Numbered from the stretch's first letter, positions 34,263 through 46,325 are shown. The stretch is 64,000 nucleotides of DNA from Plotosus lineatus (GCA_024760905.1 CM045733.1:38584501-38648500), one strand, 5' to 3'. Notes: a model not told the origin generated them from the sequence alone. Program-made: numbers and translations.

Positions 34263-34615
34263 GCGGGGTCAGTGGTGGTCTAGTGGGATAAGGCGCCGGA
34301 TCGCTGATCCAAAGGTTGGGGGTTCGAGTCCCACTCTCCACAAGGTTGTCACTGCCCCCCCCCCAGTGCAGCTAACTGGGTTATCAAAGGCCGGCCATGT
34401 CTCTCTCACTGTCTATGGTGTGAGGCATGTAAAAGAACCATTGCTGACTTTCATAAAAAGAGTAGGCTGCAAAGCCGTCAGCGTGTTTCCACCCTGCGAT
34501 GGCCTGGCGAGCTGTCCAGGGTGTACTCTGCCCTCGCCCTGAGTTGGTTGGGATGGGCACCAGCCTCCCCGCGACCCTAATTAGGATGAAGCGGTTACAG
34601 AAAATGAACTGAACT
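34263..34615 (+). mobile_element. tRNA-derived SINE, common family, best copy
   Basis: The least mutated copy. Head: A-box GTGGTCTAGTGGGATAAGGC and B-box GGGTTCGAGTCCCACTC. Body: GGTTATCAAAGGCCGGCCAT, ACCATTGCTGACTTTC, GTAGGCTGCAAAGCCGTCAG. Tail-1: CCTGCGATGGCCTGGCGAGC to CCTAATTAGGATGAAGCGGT and a short AACTG repeat. Good as a reference for the family. Confidence 0.92.
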
Positions 34616-34689
34616 GATGTATGCACGCACGCACACACTAAAAAAATACGTCTGTCATACAACTCTCTTTCACACACTCACTCACACAC

Positions 34690-37204
34690 ACACACTTTTC
34701 GTTAATCACTCGTCTTCGAGTATGATCACAGGCATCACTTTAGGTATTCGTGCTGGACTTATGTGACCGGATATGACTGACAAGCCCAATCCTGGCAAGA
34801 AAGCCTATCCCACAAGTAAGGCAGGAGTGGGTAGGAGCTGTGTTTTTGGTTCTAGCTGCTCTGTCTTTCCAAAGCTGGCATTTCTGTTCAGCTTGCTGGA
34901 CACGTTGTTCCTCTGCTCTTTGGGCTCCTGACGAAATTACGCAACGCCAGGAAGAACGGTCGACAGCAAGCCTCTCCCATGATTCGACGTCAATTGAAAA
35001 GGCTTTGAGGTTGACCATCAGATTGTCCTTGAAACATTTCTTCTGCCCTCCAGCCTTGCGCTTCCCTTCAGCGAGTTCTCCATAGAAGAGCTGTTTCGGG
35101 ATGCGGTCATCTGACATGCGGGAGACATGACCTGCCCATCTCAACTGAATCTTATGCACGGTGGTGGTGGCACTTGGAATATCTGCCTGCTTCAGAACCT
35201 CTGTGTTTGTCTTGCCAGCGGATGTGAAGGAGGCTGCGAAGACACTTGAGGTGGAAGTGGTTAATCTGCCGCTCGTGCCTTCCGTATAGTGTCCAAGTTT
35301 CACAGCCATAAAGTAATGTGGCAAAGATGATTGCACGGTAGACCTTCAGCTTTGTTGTAATGCTGATACCTCTCCTCTCCCAGACATTTTTCTTGAGTCT
35401 TCCGAAGGCGCTACTTGCTTTGGCGATTCTGTTGTTGACCTCGGCATCAATGGTCGCACTACGGGAAAGAGTGCTGCCCAACTAGATAAATTTCTCCACT
35501 GCCTGAAGAGTCTGTCCAGTTACCTGTATCTGTGGCTCACAATACTGGTTCCCTGGAGCTGGCTGGAACATTACTTTGGTCTTCTTGGTGCTAATGGTAA
35601 GGCTGAAATTTTTACAGGGCAAGGAAAACTCATCCATCTGCAGCTGTATCCCTTGCTCATCACTGGAATTGAGGGCACAGTCGTCAGCAAACAAGAAGTC
35701 TCTGAGGACAGTTTTTTCACCTTTGTGACCACTTGTAGACACCTAAGGTTGAATAGCTTTCCATCAGACCTGTACCTGATGCCAATGCCAGTCTCACAGT
35801 TTCTGAAGGCGTCTGAGAGCATTGCTGAGAACATCATGCTGAACAGCGTTGGGGCTAGGACACAGCCCTGCTGAACTCCATTAGTCACTGGGAAGGCCTC
35901 GAAGAATTTGCCATCATCAAGAACTCTAGGTGTCATTCCGTCATGGAACTGGCAGACGATTGTGGTGAACTTGCGGGGACAGCCAAATTTTCCTATGATT
36001 TTTCCAGAGTCCCTCACGACTGACATTGTCGAAGGCCTTGGTCAGATCAACAAAAGTTGTGAAGAGATCTTGGTACTGCTCAGTGCATTTCTCCTGGAGC
36101 TGGCGAACCGCAAAAATCATGTCAGTGGTCCCACGACCTGCACGGAAGGCGCATTGGCTTTCAGGGAGGAGACCCTGCTCCAGATGTTCCAGCAAGCGGT
36201 TGAGAAGGACTCGAGCCAGGATTTTGCCTGCTATGGACAGGAGTGAGATCCCTCTGTGGTTGTCGCAGGACTGTCGATTTCCTTTCCGCTTACATATATG
36301 TATAATTATAGCATCTCTGAACTCCTGAGGCAGCTGTTCCTTGCTCCACATGTTCTGATACAGGCCGGTGAGCTGGTTAAGTATGGCTGAACAGCCTATC
36401 TTGTATACTTCTGCAGGAATGGTATCGGAGCCTGGAGCTTTCCCAGTGGACAGCTGCCTTATAGCTTTGCTGACTTCCTTTTCTGAAGGGGGAACGTCAA
36501 GCTCTTGATTTGTGGGCACTCGTGGGAGGCGGGCGATGGCTTCATCGTTGACTTGGGCTGGCCGGTTAAGCACGCTGTTGAAGTGTTTTGCCCATCTCTC
36601 TAGGATCATCATCTTTTCTGTCATAAGGGTAGAACCATCAGCACTAAGGCGCGGGCATGACGCAGAGGACCGAGGTCCATAAACTGCCTTCATAGAACCT
36701 CTTCGTGTCGTGCCTGTCAGCAAAGCTTTGGATCTCGTCAGCCTTAGCACTAAGCCAGGAGTCTTGCATATGGCGTAGTTTTGTTTGTACTGTGCTGCGG
36801 ATGTTTATGTATGCTGCTTTTTTTATCGTGCTGGTAGGATCATTCTGATGGGCCCGCAGAAGGCGGTGCTTCTTGAATAGGAGCTCCTGAATTGCTGGGT
36901 AATTTTCATCGAACCAGTCCTGGTGGTTTATGGTGATTGAGCCTAAAATTGTATGGCAGCAGAATAAGTAGCATCCCTGAAGGTTGCCCACTGATCTTTG
37001 ATACATGATTGGTTGGGCTGGAGGTCTGCCAGTTGGCTGTGTATGTGTTCCTGAAAGTCATGCACCTTTTTTGGGTCTTTAAGTTTCATGACATTTAATT
37101 TCTTTGCGACTTTCTGGCCCTGTGGTCTCCTCCTAGGCTGAGTTTGAAGGGTGCATCCAAGAAGTTTTGTTCCGGGTTGGAAGGCGAAACATGGTGTCAG
37201 TACA

Positions 37205-37205
<1 letters not shown>
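34690..37205 (-). mobile_element. Non-LTR retrotransposon (jockey/Ingi-like group) with C-terminal zinc finger
   Basis: Decayed, 5'-truncated near 37200 at a (CA)n tract. Reading on the minus strand: pre-RT linker (HQDWFDENYPAIQELL), RT (LSTGKAPGSDTIPAEVYK, DNHRGISLLSIAGKILARVL, FVDLTKAFDNVSREGLW, VTNGVQQGCVLAPTLFSMM, RDFLFADDCALNSSDEQ), thumb region (KASSAFGRLKKNVWERRGIS, FATLLYGCETWTLYGRHERQ), LRWAGHVSRMSD, and a C2H2-like finger (CLTCGIGFLARIGLVSHIRS). There are several frameshifts. It has no RNase H domain that I can see. The clade is a guess. Confidence 0.85.

Positions 37206-37269
<64 letters not shown>
37201..37269 (+). repeat. (CA)n microsatellite
   Basis: About 33 CA units at the truncated 5' edge of the LINE. 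37270-37568 beyond it is unrecognised sequence that probably includes the 3' UTR of the sulfotransferase gene. Confidence 0.9.
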
Positions 37270-37271
<2 letters not shown>

Positions 37272-37568
37272 CAGAAAACATTTATAGTTATGAGAGACTT
37301 CATCACTCAATCCCAATCCACTCTTCCTCACACCATGTAACTCTGACATCTATCTCCATATCAGAAATTAAAAGATCATTCATAAGAAATTAAAAGCCCA
37401 TCTGCACTGTATCGTTATTGTATAAAGGTAAAGTGTGAATGTTGCCTTTGTTCACACCACTTGTAATAAATAAGTGATAATGAACAGTTCATATGTAGTC
37501 TTAAACAAATGTTCCTCCGAGACGCTCTAAAACCTCACTTAGTTCTTATTCGTGGCCGCATGACTGGA

Positions 37569-38735
37569 TCAAACCCAGGAGAAAGTGTAACTATTCTGGT
37601 GAATGAGGTCAAGGTCAAGTTGCTTCAGCTCTTCCTCGCTGTTGACCAGATTGTAGCCCAGAAGATTCATGGCACTCCTACAGACTTCTTGGACCTCCTG
37701 GACTTTCTTGTACTGTAAGGTCATCCTCCATGCCTGTGACACTTCAGAGGCATTGCGTTTGGTGATTTTAAATGCTTCCCCTGGTGAACCTTTGCCCTTG
37801 CCATGTGTGATATGGTGGATCCACTCCCGAACTGACTCCGTCATCTTGAGTCCGACAAAGTCATATATGTGCTGGATCGCTGCTTGAGGGTTGCCTGCCA
37901 CATCCTCATAGCGAACAAGTTTGTAGCGTCCTCGCAAAAAGTCAGGTGCTTTACGGACTGCAGTGTCATATATCCGAATATGGCTCCTGCAGATTTCCTG
38001 CAGCATGAGCGTCTGGGTCTTGGTGGTCTTCTTGTTCAGGACGAGGTTGGCGTCCCTCTGTAATGCATATGCAGAGCGCTCACGGGAATTGAACACAGCC
38101 CGGGGGTCACGCACTAAGTGCAGGATGCGTAGATCAATCGAAGGGTCATGCAGCAGCGGGTACAGAGACTCCAGCTCAAAGAAACGTACCTCCTTCAGGA
38201 CCACATGGCTGTAGTTTTGGCAAGCGTTCTCTGCCCGCTTTAGCCCGATCACATTGCAGTACTTCTCACACTGTGTCATTTTTGCAGTGCTCTCTGGGAA
38301 CATGGTAGGACATGCTGGTGGGGAACACAGTGCCTTGCTGTGTTGCCACATGAACAGGTGTGAGACGTTGTAATTGATGGGCATGTAGGCGTCAAATACG
38401 CTGAAGTCACAGAGGAAAACACGGTGTATCAGGTCCCTCACTGCCATGCGCAGGCTGTTTGCACTGGGACGCTGTATCCATGTCCACACATGCCACGCAG
38501 GCTCCATCAGGTAAAACACAGATGGGTGCTGATTGAACACCTGACCCAAGAACGATGAACCTGATCGCCATGACGACAGCAGGAGAACATGCACTTTGCC
38601 CTCAGATGCAGGAACGGACTCAGAAGGGGTTGGACTTATATGGCCCTGCCAGCCCACAAAGAGCACCACAACAGCAACCTGAAGGAGCAGCAGCACCATC
38701 GCAACAGGAGCGGGAACACGGAAATGTAGCGTCAT
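37569..38735 (-). CDS. chst6: carbohydrate 6-O-sulfotransferase, CHST5/CHST6 type
   Basis: 388 residues, intact. This Golgi type II enzyme transfers sulfate from PAPS to the 6-OH of GlcNAc (keratan sulfate and related glycans). Residues 10-28 are a hydrophobic signal anchor. SSWRSGSSF (54-62) is the 5'-phosphosulfate loop and LVRDPRAV (207-214) the 3'-phosphate loop. FYLMEPAWHVW, CSPPAC, YSHVVLKEVRFF and a Cys pattern typical of the GlcNAc-6-sulfotransferase group are present, with N-glycosylation sites near 123, 174 and 345. Family lengths are 386-411. The open frame extends 17 codons upstream, but a TTTTCAG acceptor lies 3 nt before ATG at 38735, so I start there. One coding exon is normal for this group. 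CHST5 and CHST6 cannot be separated by eye. An old LINE ends about 360 bp downstream. Confidence 0.93.
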   Translation of the reverse strand: MTLHFRVPAPVAMVLLLLQVAVVVLFVGWQGHISPTPSESVPASEGKVHVLLLSSWRSGSSFLGQVFNQHPSVFYLMEPAWHVWTWIQRPSANSLRMAVRDLIHRVFLCDFSVFDAYMPINYNVSHLFMWQHSKALCSPPACPTMFPESTAKMTQCEKYCNVIGLKRAENACQNYSHVVLKEVRFFELESLYPLLHDPSIDLRILHLVRDPRAVFNSRERSAYALQRDANLVLNKKTTKTQTLMLQEICRSHIRIYDTAVRKAPDFLRGRYKLVRYEDVAGNPQAAIQHIYDFVGLKMTESVREWIHHITHGKGKGSPGEAFKITKRNASEVSQAWRMTLQYKKVQEVQEVCRSAMNLLGYNLVNSEEELKQLDLDLIHQNSYTFSWV

Positions 38736-40249
38736 AGCCTGAAAACACAAACAGATACAATTAAAAAACAGATTAAATAAATACAATCATTACAATAACA
38801 CACACACACACACACACACACGTCTGTACTATATAGTAATCCTGTACTTCTATCTTTGTGGATAGACTTTTTCAATCTTTCATTGACCTATTACATTTAA
38901 CAGCCTCTTATTCTAACCTGAACAATCACAACTAAATGTCAAAACCCAAACTTTACCTTAACCTAACACTCATTCCTACTTGAACCCTAAAACCAAGTCT
39001 TAAACCTCAAATAGCACTTTGAAGAAGTGAAAACCATTCTGGGTGTGTTTCCCAGCCTGAAGCCAGCAGCCTGACTGCACCAGGTAGAGATGATTTTGTG
39101 ATTGAGGGAGTTTGAAGACACTCACAGGATGATGAGCAGTGTATGAAAGAAATGGTTGGAGAGACTGAACTTGAGGGGAAAAGAAACTGCAGGATTAAAG
39201 TTTTGTCAAACAAAGGTGGTGTCGATTTTTCGCTACCAAGTGGCCCTCACTCTTGTGAGGTTTAACCTGCAGTTAACAACACTTGAAAAGGTAGCTTGTT
39301 GTGATCGGTCGTGTCAACTTTCAAAATAAAGGAAAGAGAAATTGCTGAATCTTGGTTACTGAGTGAATTCCAGTCCAATCTTCTGAAGCAAGCTACCCTT
39401 TCAAGTTTCCATGTCAACATGCTTTAACCAGTAGCTTTTTTTGGTTAAAAATGTACTCAGTAGCAAATACAAGTACTCACAAAATCAGTCAGTCATATCA
39501 GCCACAACCTTTTTTCTATGAACAAAATAGAAAACCGATGATTATGTTTATTCTCCAATAAAGCTGATCTGATATAGAGAACCAGGCCAACACACTCACA
39601 CACACCTGGGACAATTTGGAACAGCCAATTAGCCTAAAGTGCATGTCATTGGACTATATGAGAAAACCGGAGAAACCACGCATGCACAGGAAAAACATGC
39701 AATCAACACAAACGTCTTCCCTGAATCCAGGACTCTTCTTGATATGAGGTGGATGTGATAAGCACTACACCACCATGAACCCATGACAAATAGGCATAGA
39801 AATATAGTAATGACATTACAATGCCTATGATGTCCAAAATATTAATATAACACAGTTAACATAATAAAAGAAAAGAACTTTAACGGATAGAGGAAAAGGA
39901 CTGAGGTAGGTCAGGTTTTCAGTAATTATTCTATCCTGACGAACCATCTCATCAGTAATGCGACATGATAATAGCTATTTGCCACTATCTATGTGCCTAT
40001 GGTTCCTTTCGTGTTACTTTTGTTCATAATGTTTCTGTGCAAGACAAGGAAAGGCAGAAAGACATTCCATAGAAGATATCAAGCGAGCCAGCTCTGTTTA
40101 ACATGCTGAATGTTTAAATGTGGACTGTCGGTTCTCAAGTCTTTTATACCCTAATGGGCCATCTGACATTCGATTACATGGTATTTTACGGAAAGAAACA
40201 GCAAGTTACATTAAGTGCTGTTACCATTCTGATTCAAATCGAGAGGGCG

Positions 40250-40250
<1 letters not shown>
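38736..40250. other. Upstream of the sulfotransferase gene
   Basis: A splice acceptor (TTTTCAG, reading leftwards) ends here, so this is the last 5' intron and perhaps promoter. (CA)n at 38799-38822. 39590-39760 contains ACCTGGGACAATTTGGA-type fish repeat sequence. I could not place the 5' UTR exon. Confidence 0.4.
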
Positions 40251-40253
<3 letters not shown>

Positions 40254-40310
<57 letters not shown>

Positions 40311-40360
40311 TATTCTATATATAATATAATATAATATATATTCTATATATAATATTCAGT
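40254..40360. repeat. (AT)n tract
   Basis: Perfect (AT)n to about 40305, then imperfect ATATTCTATATATAAT repeats. Confidence 0.9.
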
Positions 40361-40806
40361 ATTCTGATGTATGGTTGTGAAAGCTGGAAAACAACAGAGA
40401 AAATATGGAAGAAGATTGAGGCGTTTGAAATGAAGTGCTACTGCCGGCTGCTTGGTATCTCTTGGAGAGACAAAAGATCAAACAAATTTGTGTGGGACAA
40501 GATACAGGTAATTTGTGGCAACAGCTTCCCTGAAAGATTTATGGCAGTTGTGATGCGGAGGAAATTCACCTTTTTTGGTCACCAAGTGAGACAAAATGCC
40601 ATGACGAAATGGCTGATTCAAGGAACCATCAATGGAACGAGATAACAGGGGACACCTAAACGATTATGGCTGGATGATATTTTGGATTGGTCTGGTATTA
40701 AGAGCTTAGCCAGACTTTGCCATCTTGCAGAAGTCCAACTCAAGTGGCGAGAGACAGTCAAACAATGGGTGCACCAACGGTCTAATCGACTACGGTTTCA
40801 ATGATG

Positions 40807-40812
<6 letters not shown>
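40361..40812 (+). mobile_element. 3' end of an RTE/BovB-like LINE
   Basis: Codes for the C-terminal region after the RT: LMYGCESWKTTEKIWKKIEA, FEMKCYCRLLGISWRDKRSN, FTFFGHQVRQN, then KRLWLDDILDW and LKWRETVKQWVHQRS after one stop. It ends GGTTTCAATGATGATATATA. This is not the same family as the RTE copies A-C and not the zinc-finger LINE. Confidence 0.75.
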
Positions 40813-40839
<27 letters not shown>

Positions 40840-40840
<1 letters not shown>

Positions 40841-42364
40841 TAGTCCTTCTCAAAAAATTAGCATATTGTGATAAAGTTCATTATTTTCTGTAATGTACTG
40901 ATAAAAAGTAAACTTTCATAGATTTTAGATTCCTTGCACACCAACTGAAATATTTCAGGTATTTTATTGTTTTAATACTGATGATTTTGGCATAGAGCTC
41001 ATGAAAACCCCAAATTCCTATCTCAAAAAATTTGCATATTTCATCCGACCAACAAAAAAAAAGTGTTTTTAATACAAAAAAGTCAACCTTTCAAATAATT
41101 ATGTTCAGTTATGCACTCAATACTTGGGTCGGGAATCCCTTTGCAGAAATGACTGCTTCAATGCGGCGTGGCATGGAGGCAATCAGCCTGTGGCACTGCT
41201 GAGGTGTTATGGAGGCCCAGGATGCTTCAAGAGTGGCCTTAAGCTCATCCACAGTGTTGGGTCTGGTGTCTCAACTTTCTCTTCACAATATCCCACAGAT
41301 TCTCTATGGGGTTCAGGTCAGGAGAGTTGGCAGGCCAATTGAGCACAGTAATACCATGGTCAGTAAACCATTTACACAGGTTTTGGCACTGTGCTGAAAA
41401 ATGAAATCTTCATCTCCATAAAGCTTTTCAGCAGATGGAAGCATGAAGTGCTCCAAAATCTCCTGATAGCTAGCCGCATTGACCCTGCCCTTGATAAAAT
41501 ACAGTGGACCAACACCAACAGCTGACATGGCACCCCAGACCATCACTGACTGTGGGTACTTGACACTGGACGTCAGGAATTTTGGCATTTCCTTCTCCCC
41601 AGTCTTCCTCCAAACTCTGGCACCTTGATTTCCAAATGGCATGCAAAATTTGCTTTCATCAGAAAAAAGTACTTTGGACCACTGAGCAACAGTCCAGTGC
41701 TGCTTCTCTGTCGCCCACGTCAGGCGCTTCTGCCGCTGTTTCTGGTTCAAAAGTGGCTTGACCTGGGAAATGCGGCACCTGTAGCCTATTTCCTGCACAC
41801 GCCTGTGCACGGTGGCTCTGGATGTTTCTACTTCAGACTCAATCCACTGCTTCTAAAGGTCCACCAAGGTCTGGAATTGGCCCTTCTTTCACTTTTTCCT
41901 TCCCACAGACGTCCCACTGAGGTGCCTTGATACAGCACTCTGGGAACAGCCTATTCGCTCAGAGATTTCTTTCTGTGTCTTACCCTCTTGCTTGATGGTG
42001 TCAATGATGGCCTTCTGGACAGCAGTCAGGTCGGCAGTCTTACCCATGATTGCGGTTTTGAGTAATGAACCAGGCTGGGAGTTTTTAAAAGCCTCAGGAA
42101 TCTTTTGCAGGTGTTTAGAGTTGATTTGTTGATTCCGATGATTAGGTTAATAGCTTGTTTAGAGTACCTTTTCATGATATGCAAATTTTTTGAGATAGGA
42201 ATTTTGGGTTTTCATGAGCTGTATGCCAAAGTCATCAGTATTAAAACAATAACAGACCTGAACTACTTCAGTTGTGTGTAATGAATCTAAAATATATGAA
42301 AGTTTAATGTTTATCAGTACATTACAGAAAATAATGAACTTTATCACAATATGCTAAGGACTAG
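40840..42364 (-). mobile_element. Tc1-like transposon C (1.5 kb, long inverted ends)
   Basis: Inverted repeats of more than 200 bp starting CTAGTCCTT and sharing AGCATATTGTGATAAAGTTC and AACCCCAAATTCCTATCTC-type sequence. Set in a (TA)n/(CA)n microsatellite that continues on both sides. The minus-strand transposase reads EIGYRCRISQVKPLLNQKQR, WTVAQWSKVLFSDESKFCMP, SVMVWGAMSAVGVGPLYFIK and EDFIFQHSAKTC, where the expected QHD/QQD aspartate is lost. Stops remove the start and the end. Inactive. Confidence 0.92.
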
Positions 42365-42367
42365 TAT

Positions 42368-42427
<60 letters not shown>

Positions 42428-42433
42428 TACATA

Positions 42434-44030
42434 CAGTAGGCCCTCGACATTCACGGGGGTTCTGTTCCGAGCCCTCCTGCGAATCAAGATAAGCTGCGAG
42501 TTCTGTACCCGGAAGTAAAACCCCATGTATCACGTCACATGCACGAATGAGCAGCCGGAAGTAAAATAATGTGTCTATTATAACATGCGCTAAAAGAGGG
42601 GTCGGAAACCTTTTTGACTACAAGAGCCAAAAAAAAAAAAGACATCTTTTGAAATCTAATTCTCCAAGAGCCATATATTAATACTGAATACAACTAAATT
42701 TAAGAAGACCAACAATTTTAGAGTATAATAAGACTCTGAATTTATTTTAAACAACATTACTTACTTACTTACTTAAAGTAAGTAAGTCAGTAAGTGAGTT
42801 AGACTAAATTTATTTTAAACGACATGGTCAAAATGAAGTTATTTATTATTAAGAAAAGTACTTCTTACTATCAGTACTGTAGTGGTCAAAAAATAAGTGA
42901 GTACACAATGGCAGTGAAGCAACCGAGGCGCACAGCAGCAGGTGCACGGAGCAAGCGGCTTTGGCTTTGAAACTATTCATCACTTCATCTCCGCTTTTTA
43001 TTTACACAGTCGCGGAAATTTACGTTGATCAACTATAAAGGAGACCAAATTAAGTCAGTACACGCAACTCAGCCACTAAAACAACTGTGTACACGGCGTG
43101 TAACGGCATCCACTACTACAGCACTGCTTACTATTAATGCGACTTCTAGTGCTGCATGGGTTTGCTGATGGCTTTATAGTCTGATTGATACGGGGTGAGG
43201 ACTCGACACGACATGATTCACATGCTGCAGTGTTTATGTGACAGGAAGCGCGTCCCAAGTTTTGACAATCAGCTGGTCTGCGGGTTGAAGTTTTTCCCAT
43301 GTCTGTCCATTTGTGTTTGCTTGCCAGCTGTGATTGGCTTCGTGGAAATGAGCCAATCAAAAACGAGGGGAATTTATCTCTTTACTCAATAACAACAAGT
43401 GCAGTCTGTGGCTGTTGTTATAATCCAATAAAATTCGAGTTTCAAGGTATCGGACCCGCCCACAAAGGACTGGCTCGCCGCTTTGCGCCACAGTGACGTG
43501 GTATTGAAAATAGATGAATAGATTTAAATGCGTGAGATTTATTCATCTGTTTTGGTTTTATTTGATGGCTTTTTTGTATTTTTATTTAAATGACAGTGAA
43601 ATTATGTATTTGTTATTCAGTTCAGAAAGGCCACCTGATTTATCTGAGAGCCGGATACGGTCATCAAAAGGGCCACATCTGGCTTGCGAGCCATAGGTTC
43701 CCGACCCCTGCGCTAAAATATGCTTCTTAAACACATTCTATAGACAGTCTTACTCATTAAAACAGTATTAATGTAGTAAAATATAGTAATGATTAAGAAA
43801 ACTTTTCAATTTTTACTTATTTTTATTGATGATAAAATCTCAACATTATACAGCATATACTGTTGTAAAGCACTCGTTTTAAAGTCTTTTTCAATTATTA
43901 TTCCAGTATAGTACTTAAGTTAATGTCTGTGCGTGAGATTTTATGTTCTGTAGCATGTTTAACAAATGATACCAAAAGGATAAACTCTATTACGCTTCAT
44001 GTCCTTTTACATTGAACTTGGAGTGACATC
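42434..44030. mobile_element. Tigger-like MITE, family 2, copy 1
   Basis: Starts at a TA with CAGTAGGCCCTCGACATTC. The interior (ACACATTCTATAGACAGTCT, CAATTATTATTCCAGTATAG, GCGTGAGATTTTATGTTCTG) matches copies at 51398 and 60344. Split by a hAT element (42596-43710). Its right side runs into LINE 5' sequence at about 44035. Confidence 0.8.
42596..43710. mobile_element. hAT nonautonomous element with exact 8-bp duplication
   Basis: Flanked by CGCTAAAA on both sides (42588-42595 and 43711-43718). Ends GAGGGGTCGGAAACCTTTTT and (reverse) CAGGGGTCGGGAACCTATGG, the CAGGGGTCGG type seen in many vertebrate hAT MITEs. No transposase recognised. Confidence 0.92.
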
Positions 44031-44034
44031 TTGG

Positions 44035-44580
44035 AGTGATGTTTCCACGATGGCACTGCCTAGAGGGCGACGTCACAGAGTTCTCAGAGTCAAATTGTTT
44101 CTTTGTTCATTTTAATTTGTTTGTTCATGTTTTGCACTATGCTCGTCTATAATCGGTCGACCCGACTACAGCCATGAGCAGCTTCAGCTTCAGGCAACTA
44201 AGCACGCAAAAACTTCTATCGTGAGCTGCTATGGGAGCTCAATGCTAACTGCACCCCGACTAGCAATAATCCCAGGTTCTCAGAGGCTTGGTTCGCAGTT
44301 CCGGCCATACTGCTTGAAAATGTTCAGTCCCTGCAAAACAAGATGGATGAGCTTCATGCTCAGATTACAGCACAGAGGGATCTACAGGACTGTGTTTCTG
44401 TGAAACATGGCTCGAGGCGATTGCACCAGCCAGCTACACGGCCTTCATCCCTTCATCCCCTGCAATCCCAAGCACCAAAGTCGTCGTTCGACCCTTTCCC
44501 GCCTGGCCTTCTTGTCAGCTAGGGTGCGGCTCCCATTGAGCTGCCTACCATAGCATATTAGCTCTGCTAGCCACACCCCA
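44035..44580 (+). mobile_element. 5' end of the L2-like LINE, fragment
   Basis: Matches the 5' UTR and endonuclease start of the LINE at 47519: GAGTTCTCAGAGTCAAATTG, CTCGTCTATAATCGGTCGAC, and coding for LENVQSLQNKMDELHAQI-type sequence, then the residues after the first catalytic Glu. It is 3'-truncated, which ordinary target-primed insertion does not give. Confidence 0.8.
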
Positions 44581-44632
44581 CACACTTAGTTATACACGCC
44601 CGAAGATAGTCAAGAGCATACTATATATATAG

Positions 44633-44692
<60 letters not shown>

Positions 44693-44696
<4 letters not shown>

Positions 44697-45359
44697 GTCA
44701 TCCCTTGAATATCGCGGATAATGTAGACCAGACCTGGCTGCGATATTCGAAAAACCGCGAAGTAAGATCGCCCCTCTCATTTCTACCATGTTGTCTCATT
44801 TCTATATGTTTTCGTGTCGATACAATATCAAGCAGTGTATATTAAACGTTACACAGTTATAGGCATATGTAAATACTGTAATGTATTAATATTTAAAAAG
44901 AATTTATATATAAATACTTTAAGTACTGTACTCACCTCTGACAATAGCTCTTCTCTGCAGTGCAGGACGTTCACAAACACTATAAGATCACAAATCACAA
45001 AAAATCCCACGGGAATGTACGAGGCAACAGCGTCACGCGTCTAAGCCAGTCAGTTTGCGAGACTGAGTTGAGTGGGTGTGAGGCAACAGCATCACGCGTC
45101 TAAGCCAATCAGCTTGCGTGATTGAGTTGAGTGGGCGGTCCCTACCAGAACTGGGGAGGAGGGGCACTTCAGTCTGTCGTTTGTAAACAATGGACGCAGC
45201 CTGCCTTGGGTCCCTGCCTTCCGCTCGCTTACATGCGGGTTTCAGCGTGAATTTTGATTTTTTTTTAATTAATTTTTTAATTTAATTTTATTTTTTATTA
45301 AAATACCGCGATGTACCAAGACCGCAATGCTCAAATCGCGAAGTGGCAAGGGATGACTG
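44693..45359. mobile_element. Tigger-like MITE, family 4
   Basis: Left end CAAAGTCATCCCTTGAATAT and right end (reverse) CAGTCATCCCTTGCCACTTC, followed by TA. Ends continue as CGCGGATAATG and ATTTGAGCATTGCGG. Contains a 58-60 bp tandem duplication (45018-45137, AACAGCGTCACGCGTCTAAG). A (CA)n precedes the left end. Confidence 0.8.
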
Positions 45360-45365
45360 TATGTC

Positions 45366-45560
45366 AATGAAAGAGAGAGAGATGCTTTTGGAAGGCTCAA
45401 GCATAAGGTCAGGAAACGCAGAGGGCTGAGCCTTGACACCAGGCTCAAAGTGTATGGCGCAGGGGTTGTACTGTTGTCCACCTGTGAGACTTGGACAGTC
45501 TGCAGTTGGCATGCTAAACAGCTCAATGCTTTCAATATGAAGTGTCAAGTAGCACGATAA
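45366..45560 (+). mobile_element. Fragment of zinc-finger LINE family
   Basis: Codes for GRLKHKVRKRRGLSLDTRLK, VYGAGVVLLSTCETWTVCSW and HAKQLNAFNMKCQVAR, the thumb-region segment that is also present at 35230-35420 on the other strand. Only this segment is present. Confidence 0.75.
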
Positions 45561-45911
45561 AGTTCCATACACCGAGGTGCTTCAATGTGCCCAGATGTCA
45601 ATGTGCCCAATGTATCCATGCCCTTCTGATTTGATCACAGCAGTGCAACATCCCCCATTCCACTTGGGAGAAGATTGCTGAGTAACACCCTGCCTGGTGA
45701 GTTGCTGTCAACAGAGGTGTGGTTGCCTTTGAGAAGAGATGAACCAAAAATAAAGAAACAGCAATATAGAAACGTCAATGTGAATTCTCAGCTCAGTTTG
45801 GTCACGCACGTTCCATGCCACCACTGAAATAGGCATTTTCATGTTAAGATTTTCTGATGAGATCTCATTGCACACACCCTATTCTGTGATATGAAGAAGT
45901 GCCACGTCAAA

Positions 45912-45947
<36 letters not shown>

Positions 45948-46073
45948 AGGGAACAGTACAGCAAAACTCCTGAAACTTCCTGCAGATGCCATATAATGCT
46001 GAACTGATTTAATACGGAGAGGATTGCTCTCTGCTTAGAATACATTTATTCCCAGATCCCTGGGTGTTAAGTA
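45561..46073. other. Unrecognised, with (GT)n
   Basis: No gene. (GT)n at 45914-45944. Confidence 0.4.
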
Positions 46074-46325
46074 CAGTCATTAATTATGAAATTAATCCAT
46101 TCCAGAGCCTTTTTCGTAGCCTGGAGTTTTCGTAAATAGGGGCGCATTTTACATTTAAAACGCGTGATTCGTTCCAAGGCTCCCAAGATTACCCCATAAA
46201 CCCTTTAAAAATTATAAAAGTACACCAATTTTGTATGAAATGTGTTAGACATAAAAGAAATTATTTATTAAACCATTTAAACAGTTTATTAACATATTAA
46301 AACATTTTATTAACATATTTATTAG
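46074..46325. mobile_element. Tigger-like MITE, family 1, copy 3 (one end only)
   Basis: Begins CAGTCATTAATTATGAAATT after TA and contains AAAACGCGTGATTCGTTCCA and ACCATTTAAACAGTTTATTA, which is the right end of family 1 in reverse. Confidence 0.8.

Noticed and set aside
44221..44403. Short frames in the 44.0-44.6 kb and 52.1-52.6 kb regions as genes
   Set aside because: They are pieces of the L2-like endonuclease start in sense or antisense.
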